This document shows positions 1 through 6,902 of a stretch of DNA of 8,950 nt, one piece after another (within the stretch, counting starts at the first letter, position 1; each line of letters starts with the position of its first letter). Source of the DNA: JASEGV01 sp037443545 (GTDB lineage Bacteria > Bacteroidota > Ignavibacteria > UBA10030 > BY39); assembly GCA_037443545.1 (NCBI GenBank), contig JBBIOD010000077.1:1-8950 (forward strand), in the 5' to 3' direction. The notes under the pieces were generated by a model that ran no database searches, was not told the origin of the DNA, and saw only the letters and a list, made by a program, of their open reading frames with translations. The translations under genes were made by a program, and so were the position numbers.

Positions 1-53
1 GGAAGTGCAATTAAAGTTGTGATTAAAAGTATTAATGTAAATTTCTTTAACAT
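1..53 (-). CDS. 5' end of a gene for an exported protein (partial)
   Basis: Only the first 17 codons lie in the window; the gene continues beyond base 1. The minus strand reads MLKKFTLILLITTLIAL from the ATG at 53. This has two lysines followed by an unbroken hydrophobic stretch, the n-region and h-region of a Sec signal peptide or lipoprotein signal; the cleavage site is outside the window. The start is well supported by AGGAG at 60-64 with a 6-base spacer. That is the only convincing Shine-Dalgarno sequence in the window. A TATAAT box with a TTGTAA -35 lies about 50-75 bases upstream. The gene is divergent from the large flavoenzyme gene. Function cannot be assigned: a secreted, periplasmic or outer-membrane protein is inferred. 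The fragment could also be a chance short ORF, but the signal-like start, ribosome site and promoter agree with one another. Confidence 0.6.
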   Translation of the reverse strand, partial: MLKKFTLILLITTLIAL

Positions 54-59
54 TTATAG

Positions 60-64
60 CTCCT
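60..64 (-). promoter_or_regulatory. Shine-Dalgarno site of the minus-strand gene
   Basis: The complement reads AGGAG, six bases before the ATG at 53. It fixes the start codon of the partial exported-protein gene. It stands out because none of the plus-strand genes in the window has a comparable site. Confidence 0.55.
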
Positions 65-98
65 ACTTTAGTTTGAGAATAGTGTTACTTGCCACGTA

Positions 99-128
99 AT
101 TATATGAAAATATTTTCAGATTTACAAA
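99..128 (-). promoter_or_regulatory. putative promoter of the exported-protein gene
   Basis: On the minus strand TTGTAA (127 to 122) is followed after 17 bases by a perfect TATAAT (104 to 99). Read in Bacteroidota terms the same site is TTTG (128 to 125), a 20-base spacer, then TATAATTA, which partly matches the -7 consensus TAnnTTTG. Transcription would start near base 92, giving a leader of about 40 bases that contains the AGGAG site. Seen by eye; not tested. Confidence 0.45.
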
Positions 129-144
129 TTGCTAACGTGAGCAA
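129..144. promoter_or_regulatory. operator-like 16-base imperfect palindrome
   Basis: TTGCTAACGTGAGCAA matches its own reverse complement at seven of eight base pairs and is centred on CG. That central CG with outer TTG/CAA arms resembles operators of LacI/GalR-family regulators. It sits directly upstream of the putative -35 of the minus-strand gene, where an activator or repressor could act. The regulator itself is not in the window, and chance occurrence is possible. Confidence 0.3.
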
Positions 145-219
145 ACACACCTTTAATAAGTTTTTCATACTAATTTCTTTTGATTTTTTTGTTTTATGGT
201 GAAAATATAAGAAAAGTTG

Positions 220-231
220 TTTGATATCAAA
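220..231. promoter_or_regulatory. 12-base perfect palindrome, operator candidate
   Basis: TTTGATATCAAA is a perfect palindrome 60 bases before the start of the large flavoenzyme gene. A near copy, ATTGGTATCAAT at 259-270, lies 39 bases further on centre to centre and has one mismatched pair. Two similar half-site arrangements upstream of one gene suggest a dimeric regulator binding twice. The surrounding DNA is very AT-rich, which raises the odds of a chance match. Confidence 0.25.
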
Positions 232-258
232 ACTCAAAATATTCATTTTTTTTCTTAT

Positions 259-270
259 ATTGGTATCAAT
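259..270. promoter_or_regulatory. second TTGGTATCAA-type imperfect palindrome
   Basis: ATTGGTATCAAT pairs at five of six positions and shares the core TTG-TATCAA with the perfect palindrome at 220-231. It ends 20 bases before the ATG at 291, so binding here would be expected to block transcription or translation of the flavoenzyme gene. No clear promoter for that gene was found nearby, so the site's role is speculative. Confidence 0.22.
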
Positions 271-290
271 TTTAACGGGCTTATTGAAGC

Positions 291-3200
291 ATGAAAAAAT
301 TTGAAATAAATATAGACCTATATTCGCCTCGAAAACTGAAAGAACTTGCCGATTTATTTTATCAAGAAGTTAAAAATAGGGATTTACTATTATTTGACCG
401 GTTCGAAAACTACCGGACAAATCCCCAATCCCCGACACCAGCCGAAGTATCGGGCATTCTCATTTCGATGGCTGAGCATTTAGATAATTTTATCGCGGGG
501 TTGTTTAAAGTTGAAAACGAACTAGCGGCTCTGAAAAATTTTATTGAAACGGAAAAGGATATCGTATCCTTCAAAAAAGAATTCATCCTCCGCCGTGCGT
601 TAAAAAAGTGGGATGCAAAAAAAGTTCAAACATTGAGATTTGATGAAGTTGATACTTTCTTGAAAAATATTCGCAATTCTGTTTTCGATAATTTTGATGG
701 GGGCGAAGAAAAAGCAACAGCCCGAATGGTAAAAACATTGGTTGAAATTGAAAAAGTGTACAAGCAAAAATTATTACTGAATAATTCGCAGGTTGCTATT
801 ATCCGAAAATTGGTAGATGCGGTTTCATCGGATGCTCAATTTGCAAAATTGTTGCCAGCTTTTTCCGGCGAAGATGAAAAATCTCTTGCCACGGTAACGA
901 TATGTTTGGAAAAACTTGAACAATGGTGCAGTATACTTCATTACAACTCTGATTTAAAACACAGAGTGAAAGATTGGACTGCATTCCGTTTACCTGAAGA
1001 TATGAATTACGAGAAGTTAGTGCATTTCGAAAGCCATAAAAATGGAAATGGTTCTTTAGAAATAATGATGGGTGCTGAATCAGAATATCGCAACCGTGAT
1101 GGCTTTGATTTGACCGACCCGCGCTTTAATCGGCGCGATGTGGTTGCCGAAGTTGATTATTGTATATTTTGTCATGACCGCAACAAAGATTCATGCTCGA
1201 AGGGGATGTTCGAAAAATCAGGAAAATTAAAAAATAATCCTCTCGGTATTGAACTGGGGGGCTGTCCGCTTGACGAAAAAATTTCGGAAGCTCACTTTTT
1301 AAAAAATCATGGGCATGCAATCGGTGCACTCGCAATGATTATGATAGATAATCCGTTGGTGCCTGGAACAGGACATCGCATTTGCAACGACTGTATGAAG
1401 TCGTGCATTTTTCAAAAACAAACTCCCGTAAATATTCCACAAATCGAAACAGGAATTCTTACCGATATCTTAAATCTTCCTTACGGTTTCGAAATTTTTA
1501 GTCTTCTAACACGTTGGAATCCGATTAACATTCATCAACCCTATTGCAAACCTTATAACGGAATTAACATTTTGGTTGTAGGCTTAGGACCTGCGGGCTA
1601 CACACTTGCCCATTATCTTTTGAACGAGGGATTCGGTGTCGTCGGTATCGACGGATTAAAAATTGAACCTCTCTCTAAAGAACTTATCGGCGACGATAAA
1701 AATCCACCCCTTCCTATTTACGATATTAACGAACTCCGCAAACCTTTAGACGAGAGGGTGATGGCGGGTTTTGGAGGCGTATCGGAGTATGGAATCACGG
1801 TTCGGTGGGATAAAAATTTTCTGAATGTAATATATTTAAATTTGATGCGTCGTAAAAATTTCACAGTTTTCGGTGGGGTGAGGTTCGGCGGAACTATCAC
1901 GATTGAAGATGCGTGGGATTTAGGATTCGATCATATCGCCCTTGCAACTGGTGCGGGCAAGCCAACAATTTTAAATATGAAAAATAACTTGATTCGTGGT
2001 ATCCGCAAAGCGAGCGATTTTCTGATGTCGCTTCAACTTACGGGTGCTGCAAAAAAATCGAGTATGGCAAATTTACAAATTGAGCTCCCAGCGATTGTCA
2101 TTGGCGGCGGCTTGACTGCTATCGATGCGGCAACCGAACTGGTGGCTTACTATCCGCAACAAGTTGAAAAAACTTTAGAACGTTTCGAAACATTGATTGC
2201 AAAATTCGGTGAAGATGAAGTTTTAAAAACCTTCGATGCTGAAGAGAGAGGAGTGCTCAAGAAGTTTCTTAAGCACGGGTATGAAGTGAGAGTTGAACGC
2301 GAACGGGCTAAACAAGCGAACGGAAAACCGGATTTCATAAAACTTGTTCGCAAATGGGGCGGAGTAAAAGTTTGTTACAGGAAAGGATTAACTGACTCAC
2401 CGGCATACAAGTTAAACCACGAGGAAATTATAAAAGGATTTGAAGAAGGTATCGAGTTTATCGAAAAAATAAATCCACTTGAAGCCGTTCCGGATGAATT
2501 TGGAGCTATAAACGAGGTAATTTTTGATAAACAAACTGATGAAAACGGCAAGTGGAAAAGCACGGGCGAAATTATAAAGCTTCCCGCACGTAGTATGCTT
2601 GTCGCCGCAGGAACAAGCCCAAATATAATTTATGAAAGAGAGTTTCCGGACACATTCAAACTGGATAAGTGGAAACAATTCTTCCAATCGCATCAGCTCT
2701 CTTCGGATGGAGATGCGGCATTGCTACCGACAGAGGATTCCGAAAAAGCTTTTTTCACTTCGTACAACGATAACGGAAAATACATCACTTATTACGGGGA
2801 TAATCATCCCGCTTATGCCGGGAATGTTGTAAAAGCTATGGCTTCGGCAAGGGCAGGTTATGAAAAAGTCGTGGAGCTTTTTAAGGATGAAATTAACGGA
2901 CTAGATACATCTACACAAGATGCGCTGGATGGTAAATGGCAAAAGTTTTCCGACGACCTCGAAAATAAATTTACTGCAACAGTCGTTAAAATTAATCGGC
3001 TGACGTCTACAATAATCGAGGTAATCGTTCGGGCACCACTTGCCGCAGAAAAATTCAAGCCGGGACAGTTTTATCGCTTGCAAAATTTCGAGGTAGATTC
3101 AAAGTGGGTCGAAGGAACGCAGCTCACGATGGAAGGTTTAGCGTTAACGGGCGCTTGGACAGATGTTGAAAAAGGGCTGTTGAGTGTAATTATTTTAGAA

Positions 3201-3944
3201 ATGGGCGCGTCATCTCGATTGGTAGCTTCCTTGAAAGCCGGCCAAAAAATTGTTGTGATGGGTCCGACAGGAACACCGACCGAGATTCCGCAAGGCGAAA
3301 ATGTTTTGCTTGCCGGCGGCGGATTAGGTAATGCTGTATTGTTCTCTATCGCAAAAGCGTTACGTGTGAGTGGAAACAGAGTAATTTATTTTGCGGGTTA
3401 TAAATTCGGCGAAGACATTTTCAAGCGGGAAGAAATCGAAGCTTCGACTGACCAAATTATCTGGTCAACAGATGGGGGGGCTGAAATTAGACCAAACCGT
3501 CCACAAGATGCACATTTCAGAGGAAACATAGTTCAGGCGATCAAAGCTTATGGTGATGGAAAATTAGGCGATGTTTTAATTCCTCTTCCAGCCATCAACC
3601 GGATGATCGTTATCGGTTCCGACCGGATGATGGCAGCGGTCAAAGATGCCCGTCACGGCATACTTGCACCATACTTTACACATCACATCGCAATCGGAAG
3701 CATCAACGCACCGATGCAATGTATGATGAAAGAAGTTTGCGCCCAGTGCTTGATTCGCCATGTCGATCCTGTAACAGGAACAGAAACAAAACCTGTATTT
3801 ACCTGCTTCAACCAAGACCAGCATTTAGATGAAGTAGATTTTCAGAATCTTAATTCACGCTTAAAAGTAAACAGTGTGCTCGAGAAACTTTCAAACAAGT
3901 GGCTCGATTATCTGTTAGATAAATATCCGATTGAAAAAATTTGA
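291..3944 (+). CDS. GltD/NfnB-PyrK/NfnA-like fused FAD/iron-sulfur NAD(P) oxidoreductase
   Basis: A 1217-residue cytosolic flavoenzyme with no signal or membrane segment. Residues 1-285 are charged, probably helical and unrecognised. A cysteine-rich module follows: C291, C294, C302, C325, then C365-x2-C368-x3-C372, suiting two iron-sulfur clusters as in GltD/NfnB. GLGPAG at 431-436 is the FAD dinucleotide site. GGGLTA at 605-610 begins the NAD(P) domain, which resumes at VKVCYRK (692-698) after an insert of about 70 residues. A ferredoxin-reductase-like part starts near 894, with PGQFYRL (924-930), GPTG (991-994) and the nucleotide site GGGLGNA (1009-1015). It ends in C1144-x5-C1150-x2-C1153-x18-C1172, a PyrK/NfnA-type cluster motif. 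The ATG at 291 is preceded by an in-frame TGA at 285-287. The gene leads a likely operon with phosphate-uptake genes. The redox class is secure; electron bifurcation, substrate and partner are inference, and glutamate synthase-like or ferredoxin:NAD(P) activity are alternatives. Confidence 0.85.
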   Translation: MKKFEINIDLYSPRKLKELADLFYQEVKNRDLLLFDRFENYRTNPQSPTPAEVSGILISMAEHLDNFIAGLFKVENELAALKNFIETEKDIVSFKKEFILRRALKKWDAKKVQTLRFDEVDTFLKNIRNSVFDNFDGGEEKATARMVKTLVEIEKVYKQKLLLNNSQVAIIRKLVDAVSSDAQFAKLLPAFSGEDEKSLATVTICLEKLEQWCSILHYNSDLKHRVKDWTAFRLPEDMNYEKLVHFESHKNGNGSLEIMMGAESEYRNRDGFDLTDPRFNRRDVVAEVDYCIFCHDRNKDSCSKGMFEKSGKLKNNPLGIELGGCPLDEKISEAHFLKNHGHAIGALAMIMIDNPLVPGTGHRICNDCMKSCIFQKQTPVNIPQIETGILTDILNLPYGFEIFSLLTRWNPINIHQPYCKPYNGINILVVGLGPAGYTLAHYLLNEGFGVVGIDGLKIEPLSKELIGDDKNPPLPIYDINELRKPLDERVMAGFGGVSEYGITVRWDKNFLNVIYLNLMRRKNFTVFGGVRFGGTITIEDAWDLGFDHIALATGAGKPTILNMKNNLIRGIRKASDFLMSLQLTGAAKKSSMANLQIELPAIVIGGGLTAIDAATELVAYYPQQVEKTLERFETLIAKFGEDEVLKTFDAEERGVLKKFLKHGYEVRVERERAKQANGKPDFIKLVRKWGGVKVCYRKGLTDSPAYKLNHEEIIKGFEEGIEFIEKINPLEAVPDEFGAINEVIFDKQTDENGKWKSTGEIIKLPARSMLVAAGTSPNIIYEREFPDTFKLDKWKQFFQSHQLSSDGDAALLPTEDSEKAFFTSYNDNGKYITYYGDNHPAYAGNVVKAMASARAGYEKVVELFKDEINGLDTSTQDALDGKWQKFSDDLENKFTATVVKINRLTSTIIEVIVRAPLAAEKFKPGQFYRLQNFEVDSKWVEGTQLTMEGLALTGAWTDVEKGLLSVIILEMGASSRLVASLKAGQKIVVMGPTGTPTEIPQGENVLLAGGGLGNAVLFSIAKALRVSGNRVIYFAGYKFGEDIFKREEIEASTDQIIWSTDGGAEIRPNRPQDAHFRGNIVQAIKAYGDGKLGDVLIPLPAINRMIVIGSDRMMAAVKDARHGILAPYFTHHIAIGSINAPMQCMMKEVCAQCLIRHVDPVTGTETKPVFTCFNQDQHLDEVDFQNLNSRLKVNSVLEKLSNKWLDYLLDKYPIEKI

Positions 3945-3982
3945 TAATTCAAAAAACAATTAAACAAAATATAAAAAATATT

Positions 3983-4630
3983 ATGAACTTCAATAAATTC
4001 ATTCAAAAGCTCGTACCGCGTCACGATAATTTTTTTAAACTCTTCGAAGAAGACATTCAAAACTTAATGGTCGGCGGAAAAACTCTTGAGGAAGCCTTTC
4101 ATTTTCCGTTATCAGACGAATCAAAACAAAAACTGCGAAAAATTGAAGACATCGAACACGAAGGGGATATGATTACGCATAAAATTTTTCGTGAGCTGAG
4201 AGCATCCTTTGTTGTTCCGTTCGATCGTGAGGATATACACGTACTTATTTCATCTATCGATGATGTGCTGGATAATATTCAAGGGATATCGAAAAGAATT
4301 TTTTTGTATGAGATAAACAATTTTCCTGATGCTGGATTACAGATTATTCACACTTTAAATGAATCGATAACCGAGCTTGGGAAAGCAATACCACTCCTTC
4401 GAGATATGGATAACAGAGCTAAAATCCACGATGCTTGCGTTCATATCAACAGTTGCGAAAACAAAGCCGACGATCTTTTTGAACACGCAGTTGCCGATTT
4501 ATTCAGAAATTGTAAAGACCCGATTGAGTTGATTAAAATAAAAGAAATACTCGTCGGTTTAGAAATGGCTACTGATAAATGCGAGGATGCTGCTAACGCC
4601 ATCGAAAGTATAGTCATTAAAAACTCTTAA
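3983..4630 (+). CDS. DUF47 family PhoU-like protein, partner of PiT permease
   Basis: A 215-residue, all-helical soluble protein of the DUF47 family (PhoU-related, formerly 'phosphate transport regulator'). These proteins are usually encoded beside a Pit phosphate permease and are thought to modulate it at the membrane; the mechanism is not settled. Metal-binding-type E/D-xxx-D motifs characteristic of PhoU-like bundles are visible: EHEGD (58-62), ENKAD (159-163) and DKCED (198-202). The family-typical start MNFNKFIQKLVPRHDNFFK favours the ATG at 3983. The reading frame also allows a TTG at 3941 that would add 14 unlike residues and overlap the upstream stop. There is no clear ribosome site. 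The pit gene follows after 11 bases, almost certainly on the same transcript. Length is usual for the family. Confidence 0.9.
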   Translation: MNFNKFIQKLVPRHDNFFKLFEEDIQNLMVGGKTLEEAFHFPLSDESKQKLRKIEDIEHEGDMITHKIFRELRASFVVPFDREDIHVLISSIDDVLDNIQGISKRIFLYEINNFPDAGLQIIHTLNESITELGKAIPLLRDMDNRAKIHDACVHINSCENKADDLFEHAVADLFRNCKDPIELIKIKEILVGLEMATDKCEDAANAIESIVIKNS

Positions 4631-4641
4631 GAAAGAATTCT

Positions 4642-5640
4642 ATGCTCGAATTTACAATTTTTATAATTCTTGTTGCCCTCGTTTTTGATTTTTTAAACGG
4701 CATGAACGATGCTGCAAACTCCATTGCTACTATCGTTTCAACAAGAGTTCTTTCACCTAGGCTCGCAGTGTTCTGGGCTGCATTTTTCAATTTCGCCGCT
4801 GCATTTGGTTTCGGTGTCAGCGTGGCGACAACAATCGGTAAAGGTATCGTCGATGTATCCATCGTGAATCACGAACTGATTTTATGCGCCCTGGTGGGAG
4901 CAATTCTTTGGACTCATGTATGCACTCATTACGGTTTACCGATCAGCGTTTCGCACTCGTTGATTGGTGGTTTAGCTGGCGCCGCAATCAGTAAAGCAGG
5001 TTTTGCCGCATTAGTTTCGTACGGCCTCACAAAAGTTGCTATTTTTATAGTCCTTTCACCAATAATTGGAATGGTACTCGGTTTCTCATTTATGGTTTTA
5101 GTGATGTGGATATTTAAGAAAAAAAATCCTTCGAAAGTTGATAAATTTTTTAGAGTCGGTCAATTGATTTCTTCTGCTGCTTTTAGTTTGGGCCACGGCA
5201 CAAACGACGCACAAAAAACTATGGGCATTATAGCAATCTTACTCTATACAGGTGGTTACTTAGGCGATACATTCTATGTTCCTTTTTGGGTAGTGATTAT
5301 AGCACACCTAACAATTGCTGCGGGTACGATGTACGGCGGTTGGAAAGTTGTTAAAACTATGGGGATGCGTTTAACCCACCTTCAACCGATGGGGGGTTTT
5401 TGTGCTGAAACTGCCGGGGCGTTAGTACTCATAGGAACTGCTATCGCCGGAATTCCTGTCAGCACTACGCATACAGTTGCAGGAGGAATTATGGGGGTAG
5501 GAGCTACACGAAGGTTAAGTGCTGTTCGCTGGTCGCTTGCCGGCAAAATTGTGTGGGCTTGGATTTTAACTATTCCGATTTCCGGTGTGATTGGGTACCT
5601 GACTTTCTCTCTCGTCGATCCAATCTATAAACTTTTCTGA
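4642..5640 (+). CDS. pit: PiT family inorganic phosphate transporter
   Basis: A 332-residue inner-membrane permease of the PiT family (PF01384), which imports inorganic phosphate, in bacteria generally as a metal-phosphate complex driven by protons; sodium coupling occurs in other members. The two inverted family signatures are present: NGMNDAANS at 19-27 and GHGTNDAQKTMG at 184-195. The conserved STTHTVAGG loop lies near the C-terminal third. About nine or ten hydrophobic segments are apparent, with a charged cytoplasmic loop (KKKNPSKVDKFF) between the halves. It has the compact length typical of prokaryotic members paired with DUF47. The start lies 11 bases after the DUF47 stop with only a weak purine run (AAGAAAG) before it, and the next gene begins 10 bases after its stop. 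Ion coupling is not determined by the sequence. Confidence 0.93.
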   Translation: MLEFTIFIILVALVFDFLNGMNDAANSIATIVSTRVLSPRLAVFWAAFFNFAAAFGFGVSVATTIGKGIVDVSIVNHELILCALVGAILWTHVCTHYGLPISVSHSLIGGLAGAAISKAGFAALVSYGLTKVAIFIVLSPIIGMVLGFSFMVLVMWIFKKKNPSKVDKFFRVGQLISSAAFSLGHGTNDAQKTMGIIAILLYTGGYLGDTFYVPFWVVIIAHLTIAAGTMYGGWKVVKTMGMRLTHLQPMGGFCAETAGALVLIGTAIAGIPVSTTHTVAGGIMGVGATRRLSAVRWSLAGKIVWAWILTIPISGVIGYLTFSLVDPIYKLF

Positions 5641-5650
5641 TATTATTTCA

Positions 5651-6724
5651 ATGACTGTCAATCAATCTCTAAAAGAAATTTTAAAAAGTCGTACGAAAGA
5701 AAGCGACCTTTGTAAAAAATTTGTTGACAGTTCGGTAGAATGTTTCGCATGCGGGCATAGATGTAAAATTAAACCGGGCAGCGATGGCATTTGTAAAGTC
5801 CGTTTCAATGAATCAGGAAATTTATTCGTTCCATTTGGTTACGTAAATAGTTTACAATTAGACCCGATAGAAAAGAAACCATTCTTTCATGCACTTCCTG
5901 GTTCTTCTGCTCTAAGTTTTGGTATGGTTGGTTGCGATTATCACTGCAGCTTTTGCCAAAATTGGCTCACCTCGCAAATACTCCGCAACCCTCATTCGAC
6001 AGCGCGTATCAAAAAAATGTCTCCCGAAGATATTGTGGTGTTAGCGAGTACAAATAAGGCAAAAGTTATTACTAGCACTTATAACGAGCCGCTGATTAGT
6101 GCCGAGTGGGGAGTCGAAATTTTTAAAATTGCAAAACGCTATGGACTCGTAACCTCATTTGTTTCGAATGGGAACGGAACTCCTGAAGTTTTAGATTATC
6201 TCAAACCACATCTCGATTTGTTTAAAATCGATTTGAAAGGATTCAACGACAAGCGTTATCGCGAGTTAGGTGGTGTCTTACAACACGTCCTTGATACTAT
6301 TAAGTTAGCTTGGACGAAAAATTTTTGGGTCGAAGTTGTAACTTTAATAGTCCCCGGTTTTAATGATACTGATGACGAGCTAAAACAGATTGCTCAGTTT
6401 TTAGTCTCGGTTTCACCCGATATCCCATGGCATGTAACTGCATTCCATCCCGATTATAAAATGACAGACCGCTCGGGCACACCGACCAAGACACTCATGC
6501 GTGCTTCAGAGATTGGAAAAACAGCAGGACTTAATTTTGTTTATGCGGGTAATTTACCCGGCAGAGTCGGTGGCGGCGAAAATACGTACTGCCCCACTTG
6601 CAATCAACTTTTAATTGAACGGATAGGGTTCAGGGTTTTGCAAAATAATTTAACCGATGGTTTTTGTGGGAATTGCAAAACGAAAATACCGGGGTTTTGG
6701 AAAATTGCACCGATGGATAAATGA
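5651..6724 (+). CDS. amrS: AmmeMemoRadiSam system radical SAM enzyme
   Basis: A 357-residue radical SAM protein of the AmrS/TIGR04337 type, related to pyruvate-formate-lyase activating enzymes (COG1180). The catalytic [4Fe-4S] motif is C95-x3-C99-x2-C102, followed by QNW. The family's N-terminal cysteine set C31-x2-C34-x3-C38...C48 and the DPIEKKPFFH segment precede it. TYNEP and the NGNGTPE region fit the SAM barrel, and a C-terminal zinc-ribbon-like CPTC (314-317)/CGNC (339-342) closes the protein, as expected for this family. AmrS proteins typically occur with AMMECR1- and Memo-domain proteins; neither is encoded in this window. The substrate is not established. The ATG follows the pit stop by 10 bases without a clear ribosome site, so it is probably the last gene of the 291-6724 transcript; a run of 11 T lies just after its stop. 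Confidence 0.88.
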   Translation: MTVNQSLKEILKSRTKESDLCKKFVDSSVECFACGHRCKIKPGSDGICKVRFNESGNLFVPFGYVNSLQLDPIEKKPFFHALPGSSALSFGMVGCDYHCSFCQNWLTSQILRNPHSTARIKKMSPEDIVVLASTNKAKVITSTYNEPLISAEWGVEIFKIAKRYGLVTSFVSNGNGTPEVLDYLKPHLDLFKIDLKGFNDKRYRELGGVLQHVLDTIKLAWTKNFWVEVVTLIVPGFNDTDDELKQIAQFLVSVSPDIPWHVTAFHPDYKMTDRSGTPTKTLMRASEIGKTAGLNFVYAGNLPGRVGGGENTYCPTCNQLLIERIGFRVLQNNLTDGFCGNCKTKIPGFWKIAPMDK

Positions 6725-6751
6725 GCCTTATTTTTTTTTTTGCATTGCTTC

Positions 6752-6901
6752 TCACTCTCTTTCAACTACTCTATCGAATCGTAGATTCGTAGAAGGATGT
6801 CGTAGAGATTTAAAAATCCGGGTTACTTGTTCATGCAACAGAAGTTTTGCATAACCAGTTTCTTTACTGCGTTTTACATTCTCAAAGTTAGGGTTCGGCA
6901 T
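6752..6901 (-). CDS. doubtful 49-residue hypothetical protein
   Basis: A minus-strand ORF from the ATG at 6901 to the TGA at 6752 would encode a basic 49-residue peptide starting MPNPNFENVKRSKETG and ending RFDRVVERE, with no membrane segment and no cysteine. I recognise no family. In its favour, the stretch is less AT-rich than ordinary spacer DNA around it and the composition is protein-like. Against it, there is no ribosome site at useful spacing (only AAGG 12 bases away) and no visible promoter. It lies opposite both neighbours, and the plus strand is also open across most of it. It may be a degraded gene, part of an interspersed repeat, or chance. Confidence 0.2.
   Translation of the reverse strand: MPNPNFENVKRSKETGYAKLLLHEQVTRIFKSLRHPSTNLRFDRVVERE
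6771..6792. repeat. small hairpin with CGTAGA direct repeats
   Basis: CGAATC-GTA-GATTCG forms a six-pair stem with a three-base loop, extended by CTA/TAG past one bulged T. CGTAGA recurs at 6780, 6788 and 6801. The stem is not followed by a T run, so it is not a conventional terminator. It could be a fragment of a dispersed repeat element; only comparison with the rest of the genome would show that. Confidence 0.3.
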
Positions 6902-6902
6902 T

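Noticed and set aside
2412..2693. 93-codon minus-strand ORF within the flavoenzyme gene
   Set aside because: It lies opposite conserved GltD-like coding sequence and has no ribosome site or independent evidence.
3941..3982. TTG start at 3941 for the DUF47 gene overlapping the flavoenzyme stop
   Set aside because: It adds 14 residues unlike the family start; the ATG at 3983 gives the typical MNFNKFIQKLVPRHD beginning.
6731..6741. Run of 11 T after amrS as a rho-independent terminator
   Set aside because: Only a 4-pair A/T stem (ATAA/TTAT) can form before it; no GC-containing hairpin is present.
6657..6854. 65-codon plus-strand ORF overlapping the amrS end
   Set aside because: It begins inside the conserved zinc-ribbon end of amrS in another frame and has no ribosome site or recognisable domain.
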